Shown: in pieces, positions 16,680-24,626 of the stretch
How the letters are laid out: each line of letters starts with the position of its first letter
How positions within the stretch are numbered: the first letter of the stretch is position 1
NCBI RefSeq assembly: GCF_006538745.1
Contig: NZ_BJLR01000035.1
Coordinates: forward strand, 1-64,000
Source: Cellulomonas cellasea
GTDB lineage: Bacteria; Actinomycetota; Actinomycetes; Actinomycetales; Cellulomonadaceae
Direction of reading: 5' to 3'
DNA: 64,000 nt
Notes under the pieces: model-generated
Databases searched by the model: none
What the model was told of the DNA's origin: nothing
Seen by the model: the letters and a program-made list of their open reading frames with translations, nothing else
Translations under genes and position numbers: made by a program

Positions 16680-16738
16680 GCGAACCAGCGCCGTGGGCGC
16701 CGCACCGGGAGGAGGGTCCCGGGGCGGCGCCCACCGGC

Positions 16739-17929
16739 GTGCCGCTGCTGCTCGACGAGCTCGACGCACGACCCGTCGGGCCGGTGCGCCGGTGGCTGCG
16801 CCGGAACCCGGTCGCGATGGACTGGGTCGTCGCCGCGTTCTTCGCGGTCCCCGCGTTCGCGGGCGCCTCCACGCACTGGCCGGCTGCTCCCCCGCTGCTG
16901 CTCGCGCTCGCCGGGACCGGCGCCCTGCTCGCCCGGCGGCGCGCTCCGGTGCTGGTCACGGGCGCCCTGACGGTCCTGGGGCTCGCCTCGGTCGCGCTGT
17001 ACGGGGGGCTCAACGGCTTCGACGTGGGGCTCGCGCTCGCGCTGTACGCGGTCGCGACGGAGCGTCCGCCGCGCGACGCCTGGGTCGAGGTCGTCGTGCC
17101 GACGGTGCTGCTGAGCGGCGCGACGCTCCTGTGGGCGCCCGAGCACACGCACGCCGTCGAGATCACGGGGCTCGGGGTCGTCGTGCTCGTCGGCGTCGCG
17201 ACCGGCGTCGGGGTCCGCAACCGGCGGCTGCACGGGCGGGCGATCGTCGAGCGCGGGCACGCCCTGGCCCGTGAGACCGAGCAGCGCGCGCAGCTCGCGA
17301 CCGCCGAGGAGCGGGCCCGCATCGCGCGCGAGATGCACGACGTCGTCGCGCACAGCCTCTCCGTGATGATCGCGCTCGCCGACGGGGCCGCGGCCGCGGT
17401 CCCCCGCTCGCCCGCGAGCGCCCAGGCCGCGATCGCGCAGGTCTCGGAGACCGGGCGCGCCGCGCTCACGGACATGCGCCGCGTGCTCGGCGTGCTGCGC
17501 GACGACGACGCGTCGTACGGCCCGCCGCCGGGCGGCACGGACCTCGCCGCGCTCGTCGAGGGCTACCGTCGTGCCGGGCTGCCGGTGCACCTGACGGTCT
17601 CGGGCACGGCGCTGCCGAAGGACACGGGTCTGCAGCTCGCCGTCTACCGGATCGTGCAGGAGGCGCTCACGAACGCGCTGCGGCACACGCGCGGCTCGGG
17701 GCACGTCGAGGCGCGGGTGTCCCGGACGGACGGGACGGTCGAGATCGAGGTCACGGACGACGGCGGCGTCGCGCAGCCCGGTGGACCGCCGCCCACGCCG
17801 GGCAGCGGACGCGGCATCATCGGCATGCGCGAGCGCGCCGCGATCTACGGCGGGACCGTCGAGGCGGGCCCGTCGGGCGCCGGCTGGCGCGTCCGCACGG
17901 CACTGCACTGGGACGAGGAGGGCACGTGA
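16739..17929 (+). CDS. Two-component sensor histidine kinase (NarL/DesK type)
   Basis: 396 residues counted from GTG at 16739. About six hydrophobic helices between residues 25 and 160 form the sensor, with short loops, so the signal is probably felt in the membrane. Then a HisKA_3 dimerisation domain ERARIAREMHDVVAHSLSVM with phospho-acceptor His200, and a HATPase domain with EALTNALRHT, VTDDGG and GRGIIGMRERAAIYGG. The start is uncertain: a CTG at 16676 overlaps the permease stop by 4 bases and has GGAGG 5 bases before it, which would add 21 residues. Kinase for the overlapping response regulator. Confidence 0.9.
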   Translation: MPLLLDELDARPVGPVRRWLRRNPVAMDWVVAAFFAVPAFAGASTHWPAAPPLLLALAGTGALLARRRAPVLVTGALTVLGLASVALYGGLNGFDVGLALALYAVATERPPRDAWVEVVVPTVLLSGATLLWAPEHTHAVEITGLGVVVLVGVATGVGVRNRRLHGRAIVERGHALARETEQRAQLATAEERARIAREMHDVVAHSLSVMIALADGAAAAVPRSPASAQAAIAQVSETGRAALTDMRRVLGVLRDDDASYGPPPGGTDLAALVEGYRRAGLPVHLTVSGTALPKDTGLQLAVYRIVQEALTNALRHTRGSGHVEARVSRTDGTVEIEVTDDGGVAQPGGPPPTPGSGRGIIGMRERAAIYGGTVEAGPSGAGWRVRTALHWDEEGT

Positions 17930-18639
17930 GCGACGCCCGCACGGACGGGACCCCGACGACCCCGGGACGCACGCGCGTCCTGCTCGCGGACGACCAGGCG
18001 CTGCTGCGCATGGGCTTCCGGCTCGTGCTCGAGGCCGAGGACGACCTCGAGGTCGTCGGCGAGGCCGGCGACGGGCTCGAGGCGGTGCAGCTCACGGCGC
18101 AGCTGCGGCCCGACGTCGTGCTCATGGACGTGCGCATGCCCGGGCTCAACGGCATCGAGGCGACCGAGCGGGTCGTGGCCTCGGGCTCGGCCACGCGCGT
18201 GCTCATCCTCACGACGTTCGACCTCGACGAGTACGCGTTCGCGGCGCTGCGGGCGGGGGCCAGCGGCTTCATGCTCAAGGCCGCGCGCCCCGCGGAGCTC
18301 GTCTCGGCGATCCGGGCGGTCGCGACCGGCGACGCGGTGGTCTCGCCGCGCGTCACGCGCCGGATGCTGGAGATGTTCTCGGACGCGCTGCCCGCCGCGG
18401 GCCAGCCCGTCCCGGCGCCGCACCCCGCGCGCGCGCTCCTCGCCCAGCTCACCGCGCGCGAGGCCGAGGTGCTCGGGGCGGTCGCCGAGGGCCTGTCGAA
18501 CAACGAGATCGCCCTGCGTCTCTACCTGTCCGAGGCGACAGTCAAGACGCACGTGGGCCGCATCCTCGCGAAGCTGGGCGTCCGCGACCGGGTGCAGGCC
18601 GTCGTGCTCGCGTACGAGACGGGGCTCGTCGGGCGCTGA
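17926..18639 (+). CDS. LuxR/NarL-family response regulator
   Basis: 237 residues from GTG at 17926, overlapping the kinase stop (GTGA). Receiver domain with acidic pair Asp22/Asp23, phospho-acceptor Asp68 in VVLMDVRMPG, Thr in LILTTFD and Lys in GFMLKAA; a linker of about 20 residues; then a LuxR-type helix-turn-helix (LTAREAEVLGAVAEGLSNNEIALRLYLSEATVKTHVGRILAKLGV). A transcription factor activated by the adjacent kinase, most likely controlling its own operon including the exporter. Family position is clear, targets are inferred. Confidence 0.95.
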   Translation: MSDARTDGTPTTPGRTRVLLADDQALLRMGFRLVLEAEDDLEVVGEAGDGLEAVQLTAQLRPDVVLMDVRMPGLNGIEATERVVASGSATRVLILTTFDLDEYAFAALRAGASGFMLKAARPAELVSAIRAVATGDAVVSPRVTRRMLEMFSDALPAAGQPVPAPHPARALLAQLTAREAEVLGAVAEGLSNNEIALRLYLSEATVKTHVGRILAKLGVRDRVQAVVLAYETGLVGR

Positions 18640-18683
18640 GCCCGCCGTGCGGGCGCGCACGGTGCGCGCCGACGGGGCCGCGC

Positions 18684-18707
18684 GCCGCGCCGCTCGTGCG
18701 GCGCGGC
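18684..18707 (+). terminator. Terminator hairpin after response regulator
   Basis: GCCGCGCCGC pairs perfectly with GCGGCGCGGC (18684-18693 with 18698-18707, loop TCGT), 45 bases after the stop of the four-gene operon. Confidence 0.7.
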
Positions 18708-18766
18708 CCGGCTCGGCTCGCTCCGGCTCGGCCCGGCCCAGCCCGGCTCGGCTCCGCTCGGTGGCA
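18705..18766. repeat. GGCTCGG-rich degenerate repeats
   Basis: Three to four imperfect copies of CCGGCTCGG (about 18708, 18726 and 18742) with variants between. Located between the terminator of the two-component operon and the promoter of the next gene. Probably slippage-derived. Confidence 0.55.
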
Positions 18767-18800
18767 CGGCCGGGTGCGACCGCCGCACAGGTCGACCACC

Positions 18801-18806
18801 TAGGCT
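18801..18806 (+). promoter_or_regulatory. Candidate -10 box TAGGCT of siderophore-interacting protein gene
   Basis: TAGGCT lies 46 bases before the ATG at 18853, predicting a leader of about 40 bases that contains the GACGAGGAC ribosome site. The same hexamer precedes eno. Confidence 0.4.
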
Positions 18807-18852
18807 CGCCCCTGCCGACGGCGCACCCGCCGCGGCAGAGACGAGGACCCGC

Positions 18853-19746
18853 ATGACCGACGCCCCCACGCCCGCAGCCCCGGCGACCCGCGCCCGCCCG
18901 GCGCCGGTGCGCGCCACGGTGCTGCGGACCGAGCGCGTCGCCGAGCAGCTCGTGCGTGTGGTCCTCGGCGGGCCCGGGCTGCGGGTGGTCGACGCCCCGG
19001 CGCACGCCGACTCCTACGTCAAGGTCGTGTTCGTGCCGCCGGCCGCGCTCGCCGCCGCGACCGAGCGGGCCGACGGCCGCGTCGACCTCGACGCCCTGCG
19101 CGCCTCGCTCCCGGCCGACGACCAGCCCCGCGTGCGCGCCTACACGGTGCGCGCGTTCGACCCGGCGACCGCCGAGCTCACGATCGACGTCGTCGTGCAC
19201 GGCGACGAGGGGGTCGCCGGCCCGTGGGCCGCCGCCGCGCGACCCGGCGACGAGGTCCTGCTCCTCGGGCCCGGCGGTGCGTACAGCCCCGACCCGGCCG
19301 CCGACCGCTACCTGCTGGTCGGCGACGCGAGCGCGCTGCCCGCGGTCGCCGTGGTGCTCGAGCGCCTCGCCACCGAGCGCCCGGACTCGGTCGGCGACGC
19401 GGTCCTCGAGGTGCACGGCCCGGCCGACGAGATCCCGCTGACCGCCCCGGCGGGCGTGCAGGTCCGCTGGGTGCACCAGGGCACCGGCGTCGTCGGGCTC
19501 CGGCTCGTCGAGGCCGTGCGCGACCTCGCGTGGCCGGACGGCCGGGTCGACGCGTTCGTGCACGGCGAGGCGGGGACGGTCAAGGAGCTCCGCCACCACC
19601 TGCGCGTCGAGCGCGGGCTGCCGCGCGCCGGGCTGTCGATCTCGGGCTACTGGCGCCTCGGCGCCGCCGACGAGGACTGGCGCGCGACCAAGAAGGACTG
19701 GGCCCGGTCGATCGAGGAGGCCGAGCAGGCGGCGGGACTCGACTGA
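18853..19746 (+). CDS. Siderophore-interacting protein (FAD/NAD(P)H ferric-siderophore reductase)
   Basis: 297 residues from ATG at 18853. A soluble ViuB/SIP-type flavoprotein: N-terminal FAD-binding barrel with RVRAYTVRAFD (residues about 95-105) and a VVVHGDEGVAGPWAAAARPGDEV segment, then a nucleotide-binding domain with LLVGDASALPAVAVVLE, VDAFVHGEAGTVKELRHHL and the C-terminal SISGYWRLGAADEDWRATK hallmark. Family members reduce imported ferric siderophores to release iron in the cytoplasm. No siderophore transporter is next to it. Not obviously iron-box controlled from what I can see. Confidence 0.93.
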   Translation: MTDAPTPAAPATRARPAPVRATVLRTERVAEQLVRVVLGGPGLRVVDAPAHADSYVKVVFVPPAALAAATERADGRVDLDALRASLPADDQPRVRAYTVRAFDPATAELTIDVVVHGDEGVAGPWAAAARPGDEVLLLGPGGAYSPDPAADRYLLVGDASALPAVAVVLERLATERPDSVGDAVLEVHGPADEIPLTAPAGVQVRWVHQGTGVVGLRLVEAVRDLAWPDGRVDAFVHGEAGTVKELRHHLRVERGLPRAGLSISGYWRLGAADEDWRATKKDWARSIEEAEQAAGLD

Positions 19747-19874
19747 CGCTGCGCCCCTCCGGGTGATCCGGGGCGGCCGCGCGCCCGGGCGCCTGACAGC
19801 GCACCTCCCGCTCCCCTACGGTGCTCCTGGCGCTCCCGCACGGACGCGTCGTCGCGTCGTGTGAAAGGGCCGTC

Positions 19875-20294
19875 GTGCGCTACCTGCCGTACCTCATCGA
19901 GCTCGCGCTGCTCGTGTACTGCCTGATCGACTGCATCCAGACGGACTCGTCGCTCGTGCGCAACCTGCCCAAGCCGCTGTGGGTGCTGCTCATCGTCGTC
20001 GTGCCGATCGTGGGCGCCATCGCCTGGCTCGTCGCCGGGCGCCCCGAGCGCAGCGCCCGGTCCCGCCACGTCCCGTGGCCCAGCACCGCGACCGCCGGGT
20101 TCCCCGAGTACGAGCGGCCCCGGACGGTCGCGCCGGACGACGACCCCGAGTTCCTCGCGAGCGTGCGCCGGTCCGACGAGAAGCACGAGCGCATGCTGCG
20201 CGACTGGGAGGCCGACCTGCGCGCGCGCGAGCAGCAGCTCGGTGACACGGCGACGCCCCCGGAGCACCCGGACGCGCCGCCCGCCCGGCCGTGA
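19875..20294 (+). CDS. PLDc_N-domain small membrane protein
   Basis: 139 residues from GTG at 19875. Two helices (about 3-20 and 36-55) linked by DCIQTDSSLVRNLPKPLW form the phospholipase-D nuclease N-terminal (PLDc_N) module, here without any catalytic HKD domain. The soluble tail after residue 60 is charged with a short coiled-coil-like SDEKHERMLRDWEADLRAREQQL. The module is widespread in Actinobacteria as a stand-alone protein of unknown function. Lies 43 bases upstream of the MarR gene and may be co-transcribed. Confidence 0.82.
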   Translation: MRYLPYLIELALLVYCLIDCIQTDSSLVRNLPKPLWVLLIVVVPIVGAIAWLVAGRPERSARSRHVPWPSTATAGFPEYERPRTVAPDDDPEFLASVRRSDEKHERMLRDWEADLRAREQQLGDTATPPEHPDAPPARP

Positions 20295-20337
20295 CCACGC
20301 CGCGCACCCCCGCCGCGACCGACCCGGGACGGACACC

Positions 20338-20886
20338 GTGAGCGAGCCGCAGGACCGCGTGGGCGACCTCACCGGCGCCGGTCCGGCCGGTGAGCCGCGC
20401 TGGCTGACGCCGTCGGAGCGCGGCGCGTGGCTCGCGCTGACGGCCATGACCATCACGCTGCCGGGCGCGCTCGACGCCCAGCTCCAGCGCGACGCGGGCC
20501 TGTCGTTCTACGAGTACATGGTGCTCGCGATGCTCTCCGAGCAGCCCGACCGCACGCTGCGGATGAGCCAGCTCGCGCAGCTGACCAACGGGTCGCTCTC
20601 GCGCCTCTCGCACGTCGCGACCCGGCTCGAGCGCGCGGGCTTCATCCGCCGCGAGCGCTCGACCGTCGACGCGCGCGCGACCAACGCGATCCTCACCGAC
20701 GAGGGCGTCGCCAAGATCGTCGGCAGCGCGCCGGGCCACGTCGAGGAGGCCCGCCGGCTCGTGATCGACGCGCTCACGCCGGACCAGCTCGAGCAGCTGC
20801 GCGCGATCGGCGCGGCCGTGATGAGCCGCGTCGACCCGGGCTCCACGTTCCCGTCGGAGCCGGCCCCCGGCACGTCGCCGGCCTGA
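20338..20886 (+). CDS. MarR-family transcriptional regulator
   Basis: 182 residues from GTG at 20338 with GGGACGGA upstream. Winged helix-turn-helix with LSFYEYMVLAMLSEQPDRTLRMSQLAQLTNGSLSRLSHVATRLERAGFIRRERS and a C-terminal dimerisation helix. MarR proteins repress stress, efflux or catabolic genes and lose DNA binding on ligand or thiol modification; there is no cysteine in this one, so a small-molecule ligand is more likely. Its target is not evident: the neighbours are a membrane protein and an AraC-controlled gene. Confidence 0.92.
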   Translation: MSEPQDRVGDLTGAGPAGEPRWLTPSERGAWLALTAMTITLPGALDAQLQRDAGLSFYEYMVLAMLSEQPDRTLRMSQLAQLTNGSLSRLSHVATRLERAGFIRRERSTVDARATNAILTDEGVAKIVGSAPGHVEEARRLVIDALTPDQLEQLRAIGAAVMSRVDPGSTFPSEPAPGTSPA

Positions 20887-20888
20887 GT

Positions 20889-20985
20889 CGCGGTACCGGC
20901 TCGGGCGGTTGGGCGGTCGGACGGCACCGGCTCAGGCGTTCGGACGGCATCTGTACCGGCGTTCGGGCGGCACCTGCGCGGCCGG
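20889..20985. repeat. Imperfect direct repeats after MarR gene
   Basis: Three to four imperfect units of about 23-28 bases, each with a CGGACGGCA or CGGGCGGCA core followed by a CCGGC-TCGGGCG-type segment (cores at about 20918, 20939 and 20966). They lie in the 129-base gap between two convergent genes. No hairpin terminator of normal form is seen here. Confidence 0.5.
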
Positions 20986-21015
20986 AGCCTGCGGCCTACC
21001 TGACGGGCGGCAGGG

Positions 21016-21876
21016 TCAGGCCGGCTGCCCCGCGGCGGCGAGCCACGCGCGCGGGGAGCAGCCGAGCACCTGGGTGAAGGCCCGCGAGAACGACGGCGGG
21101 CTCGCGTACCCGAGCTCGGTGGCGGTCGCCGCGACCGAGGCGCCCGCGCGCAGCCGCTCCTGCGCGACCGTGAGCCGCCAGTGCGTCACGTACTGGGCGG
21201 GAGGCTGCCCGACCGTCTCCCGGAACCGTGCGGCGAACGCGCTGCGCGACATCGTCGCCTCCCGCGCCATCGTGGTGAGCGTCCAGGGTCGGCCCGGGTC
21301 GTCGTGCACGGCGACGAGCGTCCGGGCGAGGCGCTCGTCGGCCAGCCCGGGCAGCAGGCCCGCGGGCAGCGCGACCTCCTCGGTGTGGTCGAGGAGCCAG
21401 CGGAAGAGCTGCACGAGCACGACCTCGAACAGCCGGTCCGCGACGACCCGGCTGCCGCAGCGCACGGCGTCGACCTCAGCGAACAGCAGGTCGAGCGCGG
21501 CGCCGAGGCCCGCGACCGCGTCGAGCGGGACGACGAGCACGGGCGGGAGGGTCCGGACGAGCGGGTGGGTGTCGCCGCCGTCGAAGTCGAGGGTCGCGCA
21601 CGCGAAGTCGGCGCCCTCGGTCGGGGCCGTGCGGAAGGCGTGCTCGAGCGGTCGCGGGTAGAGCAGCAGGCTCGGCCGGTCGACGTGCACGACCTCGAGC
21701 CGCCCGCCGGGCCCCTGGTGCGTCAGGTCCATCTCGCCCTCGCGGAGCACGTGCAGGAACCCGCGGCCGGGCTGCGCGGCGAACGTCGTGACCCCGCACA
21801 GCGGGCCCGCGTGGAACAGGCGCGTGCGCACGCGGAAGCGCTCGAGCAGGGGCGAGAGCCGGTCGAGGGGAGGCAC
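21016..21876 (-). CDS. AraC-family transcriptional regulator with cupin sensor domain
   Basis: 286 residues from GTG at 21876. An N-terminal cupin-type (AraC_binding/Cupin_6) domain at about 1-170 (FHAGPLCGVTTFAAQPGRGFLHVLREGEMDL) is followed by a double helix-turn-helix: LARTLVAVHDDPGRPWTLTTMAREATMSRSAFAARF, then GQPPAQYVTHWRL, and YASPPSFSRAFTQVLGCSPRAW. The sensor/regulator type commonly controls the divergent CMD/AhpD-like or oxidoreductase gene, as here. Two direct repeats in the shared promoter region (21895-21923) are its likely binding site. Confidence 0.92.
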   Translation of the reverse strand: MPPLDRLSPLLERFRVRTRLFHAGPLCGVTTFAAQPGRGFLHVLREGEMDLTHQGPGGRLEVVHVDRPSLLLYPRPLEHAFRTAPTEGADFACATLDFDGGDTHPLVRTLPPVLVVPLDAVAGLGAALDLLFAEVDAVRCGSRVVADRLFEVVLVQLFRWLLDHTEEVALPAGLLPGLADERLARTLVAVHDDPGRPWTLTTMAREATMSRSAFAARFRETVGQPPAQYVTHWRLTVAQERLRAGASVAATATELGYASPPSFSRAFTQVLGCSPRAWLAAAGQPA

Positions 21877-21894
21877 CCGCCTACTGTGCCGGAC

Positions 21895-21923
21895 GATCTG
21901 GTACGTATCAAGGAGGATCTGGT
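21895..21923. promoter_or_regulatory. Candidate AraC-family operator: two GATCTGGT direct repeats
   Basis: GATCTGGT occurs at 21895-21902 and again at 21916-21923, 21 bases apart start to start, which is two helical turns on the same DNA face. The two-base flanks are also similar. It lies between the divergent AraC and AhpD-like genes. Confidence 0.5.
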
Positions 21924-22014
21924 CCTTTTCGTCCTCGAGGATGGACCAACCTGGGAGCACGTCGCCGCCCGACCGGGCCTGGCGGCCCGCACCCCCCGAC
22001 CCCAGGAGATGACC

Positions 22015-22560
22015 ATGTCGAACGTCCCCCTCGTCACCCGCGAGTCCGCGACCGGCACCGTTCGCACCCAGCTCGACGCCATCCACGACGCGTTCGGCAC
22101 CGTGCCCACGATGTTCCGGGCCGTCGCGCAGTCCCCCGCCGCGCTCACCAGCCTGTGGGGCTCGTTCGGGGCCCTCGCGGGCGGCACGCTGGGCCCGGCC
22201 GTCGGCGAGCAGCTCGCGGTCGCCGTCGCGAACCGGAACTCGTGCGAGTACTGCCTCGCCGCGCACACCGCCCTCGGGCGCAAGGCCGGCGTCACGCGCG
22301 AGGCGCTCGCGGCCGCGCAGGACGGCGACTCCGACGACCCCCGCGTCGCGGCGCTGCTGCGCTTCGCGCTCACCGTCGTGGACCGGCGCGGCCAGGTCAC
22401 GCCCGAGGACGTCGAGGCGGTCCGCGACCAGGGCTGGGGCGACGAGCACGTCGTCGAGGTCCTCGCGCACGTCGCGCTCAACCTGTTCACCAACTACGTG
22501 AACATCGCGCTCGACGTGCCGGTCGACTTCCCCGTCGTCGGGCTCCGCCGCGCGGGCTGA
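22015..22560 (+). CDS. Carboxymuconolactone decarboxylase/AhpD-like protein
   Basis: 181 residues from ATG at 22015 with AGGAG 6 bases upstream; another in-frame ATG at 22009 overlaps that site and is less likely. All-helical CMD fold with the AhpD redox motif NSCEYCLAAH (Cys77, Cys80, His84), which in AhpD supports peroxidase or thiol reductase activity. EVLAHVALNLFTNYVNIALDVP is the usual C-terminal signature. Predicted cytoplasmic antioxidant or peroxidase-like protein, likely induced through the divergent AraC regulator. Confidence 0.92.
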   Translation: MSNVPLVTRESATGTVRTQLDAIHDAFGTVPTMFRAVAQSPAALTSLWGSFGALAGGTLGPAVGEQLAVAVANRNSCEYCLAAHTALGRKAGVTREALAAAQDGDSDDPRVAALLRFALTVVDRRGQVTPEDVEAVRDQGWGDEHVVEVLAHVALNLFTNYVNIALDVPVDFPVVGLRRAG

Positions 22561-22594
22561 ACGTCGCGGTCGCGGCGCGGCGCGGTTCCGAGGG

Positions 22595-22668
22595 TGCCCC
22601 CGGCGGGGTTCGAACCCGCACTGGACCGGGTTTAAGCCGGTTGCCTCTGCCGGTTGGGCTACGGGGGC
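22595..22668 (-). tRNA. tRNA gene with anticodon UAA (Leu by codon), short variable loop
   Basis: A 74-base cloverleaf on the minus strand: acceptor stem GCCCCCG/CGGGGGC, U8 and A9, a 3-bp D stem with G18-G19 in the loop, anticodon stem ACCGG/CCGGT with loop CTTAAAC (anticodon TAA), a 5-base variable loop CCAGT, T stem GCGGG/CCCGC with loop TTCGAAC, discriminator A. CCA is not encoded. The anticodon reads UUA (Leu), and A73 and A14 fit Leu, but normal tRNA-Leu is class II with a long variable arm. Isotype is therefore uncertain. Confidence 0.85.
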
Positions 22669-22800
22669 GCGGGTTCATCCTGCCAGGGCGCCGCGCCCCG
22701 GACGGCGCGCCCGTTCTCGGCGCGGTCACCGCGCCCGTGCCCCCGTCGCGTGCGCTCGGACGGCGCGCCCGCCGTGCCCGCGCCCGGCGCCGGACGCACC

Positions 22801-22833
22801 GCGGCCCCCGTGCCGGCAGGACACGGGGGCCGC
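22801..22833 (-). terminator. Terminator hairpin downstream of ndh
   Basis: GCGGCCCCCGTG at 22801-22812 pairs perfectly with CACGGGGGCCGC at 22822-22833, loop of 9 bases. It lies 19 bases beyond the ndh stop on the minus strand. Confidence 0.75.
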
Positions 22834-22852
22834 GGTCGTCGTGCGTGGCGGC

Positions 22853-24466
22853 TCAGGCCTTGGTCGGGTCGCCCGTCCCCGCGGGGTCGGACGCCGGCGA
22901 GCCGGCCGACGTGAGCGCCGAGGAGGCACCGGGCGGGTTCTCGTCCGCACGACCGTGCGACGTCACCGCGGCGGCGTCGGGGCCACCGGTGTCGGCCGCG
23001 TGCTCGGGCGAGGACTCGCGCTTCGTCGCGGCGTTACCGCCCTCGGCACCGCCCGCCTTGGGCTTCGGCGGCGCGGCGGCGGCCTTGAACTCGGCGCGCG
23101 GGTCCTGCAGCGCACCGAGCGCGACGACCTCGCGGCGCAGCAGGAGCGACCCCGTCCAACCGGCCATGATGCGGATCTTGCGGTTCACGGTGGGCATCGC
23201 GAACACGTGGTACGTGCGGTGCAGGACCCACGCCGGGAAGCCGCGGACCTTGATCTTGCCGAACATCTGCGCGACGCCCTTGTACATGCCGAGCGACGCG
23301 ACGGCACCGACGTTGCGGTGCTTGTACTCCGTGACGGGCGCCGAGCTCAGGACGCGCGCGAGGTTGTCGCCGAGGTGGTTGCCCTCGCGCAGCGCGTGCT
23401 GGGCGTTCGGCGGGCAGAAGTTGCCCGGGTTGTACAGGTCGGGCACCGCGGCGCAGTCGCCGGCGGCGTACGCGTCCGGGACGACGTTGCCCTCCGCGTC
23501 GGCGATCTGGAGCGTCGGAAGGCAGATGACGCGGCCCATCTTGTCGAGCGGGAGGTCGGAGTTCTGCAGCACCGGGTTCGCCTTGACGCCCGCGGTCCAC
23601 ACGATGGTCTCCGAGTCGAACTCGGTGCCGTCCGAGAGGACCACGCGGCCGTCGACGCACGAGCTCAGGAACGTCGAGAGGTAGATCTCGATGTCGCGCT
23701 TGCGGAGCTGCTCGAGCGTGTAGACGCCGAGCTCCTCGCTGACCTCGGGCAGGATGCGGGGCGAGCCTTCGACGAGCACGAACCGCAGCTCCTCCTGCTC
23801 GATCGCGCCGTAGTACCGGACGGCCGCACGGGCCATGTCCTCGACCTCGGCGAGCGCCTCGACACCGGCGAACCCGCCGCCGACGAAGGTGAACGTGAGC
23901 ATCTTCTTGCGCAGGTCCGGGTCCCAGGTGCTCGCCGCGAGGTCGATGCGGCCGAGCACGTGGTTGCGGACCGCGATGGCCTCCTCGACGTTCTTGAAGC
24001 CGATCGCCTCGTCCGCGAGCCCGGGGATGGGCAGCGTGCGCGCGACCGAGCCGAGGCCGACGACGAGGTGGTCGTACGTGATCCAGTACGAGTCGCCCTC
24101 GGCCGGAGTGATCTGCACGGTGCGGTCCGCGTGCCGGATCTCGGTGACCTTGCCCTGCAGGACGTCGACGTGCTTGAACGCCCGGCGGTGCGGGGCGACG
24201 ACGTTGCGCGGGTCGATGCTGCCGGCCGCGGCCTCGGGCAGGAACGGCGCGTAGGTCATGTACGGGCGCGGGTCGACGACGACGATCGCCGCCTCGCGCT
24301 TGCCGAGCCGCTTGCGCAGCCGGCGAGCCGCGTACAGGCCGACCGTGCCACCGCCGAGGACGACGACGCGGGGGACCTTGCGCGGCTTCCCGCGCTGGCC
24401 GGTGCGGGCGCTGTCGGGACCGGTGCGAGGCGCGCTGTCCACCGTGGTCGAGGCATCCTGAGACAT
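22853..24466 (-). CDS. ndh: Type II NADH dehydrogenase (NDH-2)
   Basis: 537 residues from ATG at 24466. A single-subunit, non-proton-pumping NADH:quinone oxidoreductase bound to the membrane face. Seen: FAD-binding VVVLGGGTVGLYAARRL at about 34-50, NADH-binding FTFVGGGFAGVEALAE, DAYAAGDCAAVPD for FAD, and PPNAQHALREGNHLGDNL near the quinone site. The C-terminal 90 residues after GALQDPRAEFKAAA are Ser/Gly/Pro-rich and outside the fold, longer than usual for NDH-2. Length otherwise normal. Likely monocistronic, with a terminator at 22801-22833. Confidence 0.93.
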   Translation of the reverse strand: MSQDASTTVDSAPRTGPDSARTGQRGKPRKVPRVVVLGGGTVGLYAARRLRKRLGKREAAIVVVDPRPYMTYAPFLPEAAAGSIDPRNVVAPHRRAFKHVDVLQGKVTEIRHADRTVQITPAEGDSYWITYDHLVVGLGSVARTLPIPGLADEAIGFKNVEEAIAVRNHVLGRIDLAASTWDPDLRKKMLTFTFVGGGFAGVEALAEVEDMARAAVRYYGAIEQEELRFVLVEGSPRILPEVSEELGVYTLEQLRKRDIEIYLSTFLSSCVDGRVVLSDGTEFDSETIVWTAGVKANPVLQNSDLPLDKMGRVICLPTLQIADAEGNVVPDAYAAGDCAAVPDLYNPGNFCPPNAQHALREGNHLGDNLARVLSSAPVTEYKHRNVGAVASLGMYKGVAQMFGKIKVRGFPAWVLHRTYHVFAMPTVNRKIRIMAGWTGSLLLRREVVALGALQDPRAEFKAAAAPPKPKAGGAEGGNAATKRESSPEHAADTGGPDAAAVTSHGRADENPPGASSALTSAGSPASDPAGTGDPTKA

Positions 24467-24520
24467 GCATTCACGGTAACGCCGCCCGGTTTGCGCAGCG
24501 ACCGCGCGACCCGTGATCCT

Positions 24521-24556
24521 GCGCACAGCCCCGCCCGTACGGGCGGGGCTGTGCGC
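24521..24556 (-). terminator. Perfect 36-base palindrome, terminator after HAAS-domain gene
   Basis: GCGCACAGCCCCGCCCGT is followed directly by its exact reverse complement, an 18-bp arm with no spacer. It lies 71 bases after the stop at 24627 on the minus strand and before ndh. Confidence 0.7.
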
Positions 24557-24626
24557 GCCGCAGAGGGCTCGGCGCCGCCGCGCCGCGGGCTCCCCGCAGC
24601 GGCGCCGAGGCCTCCCCGCGACGACG

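Noticed and set aside
22595-22668. tRNA read as a nonsense suppressor because the anticodon is UAA
   Set aside because: UAA as an anticodon reads UUA (Leu). A suppressor of the UAA stop would need UUA as anticodon.
22719-22735. Palindrome GGCGCGGT, C, ACCGCGCC
   Set aside because: A chance GC palindrome between the tRNA and the ndh terminator. There is a better terminator at 22801-22833 and no gene that it would end.
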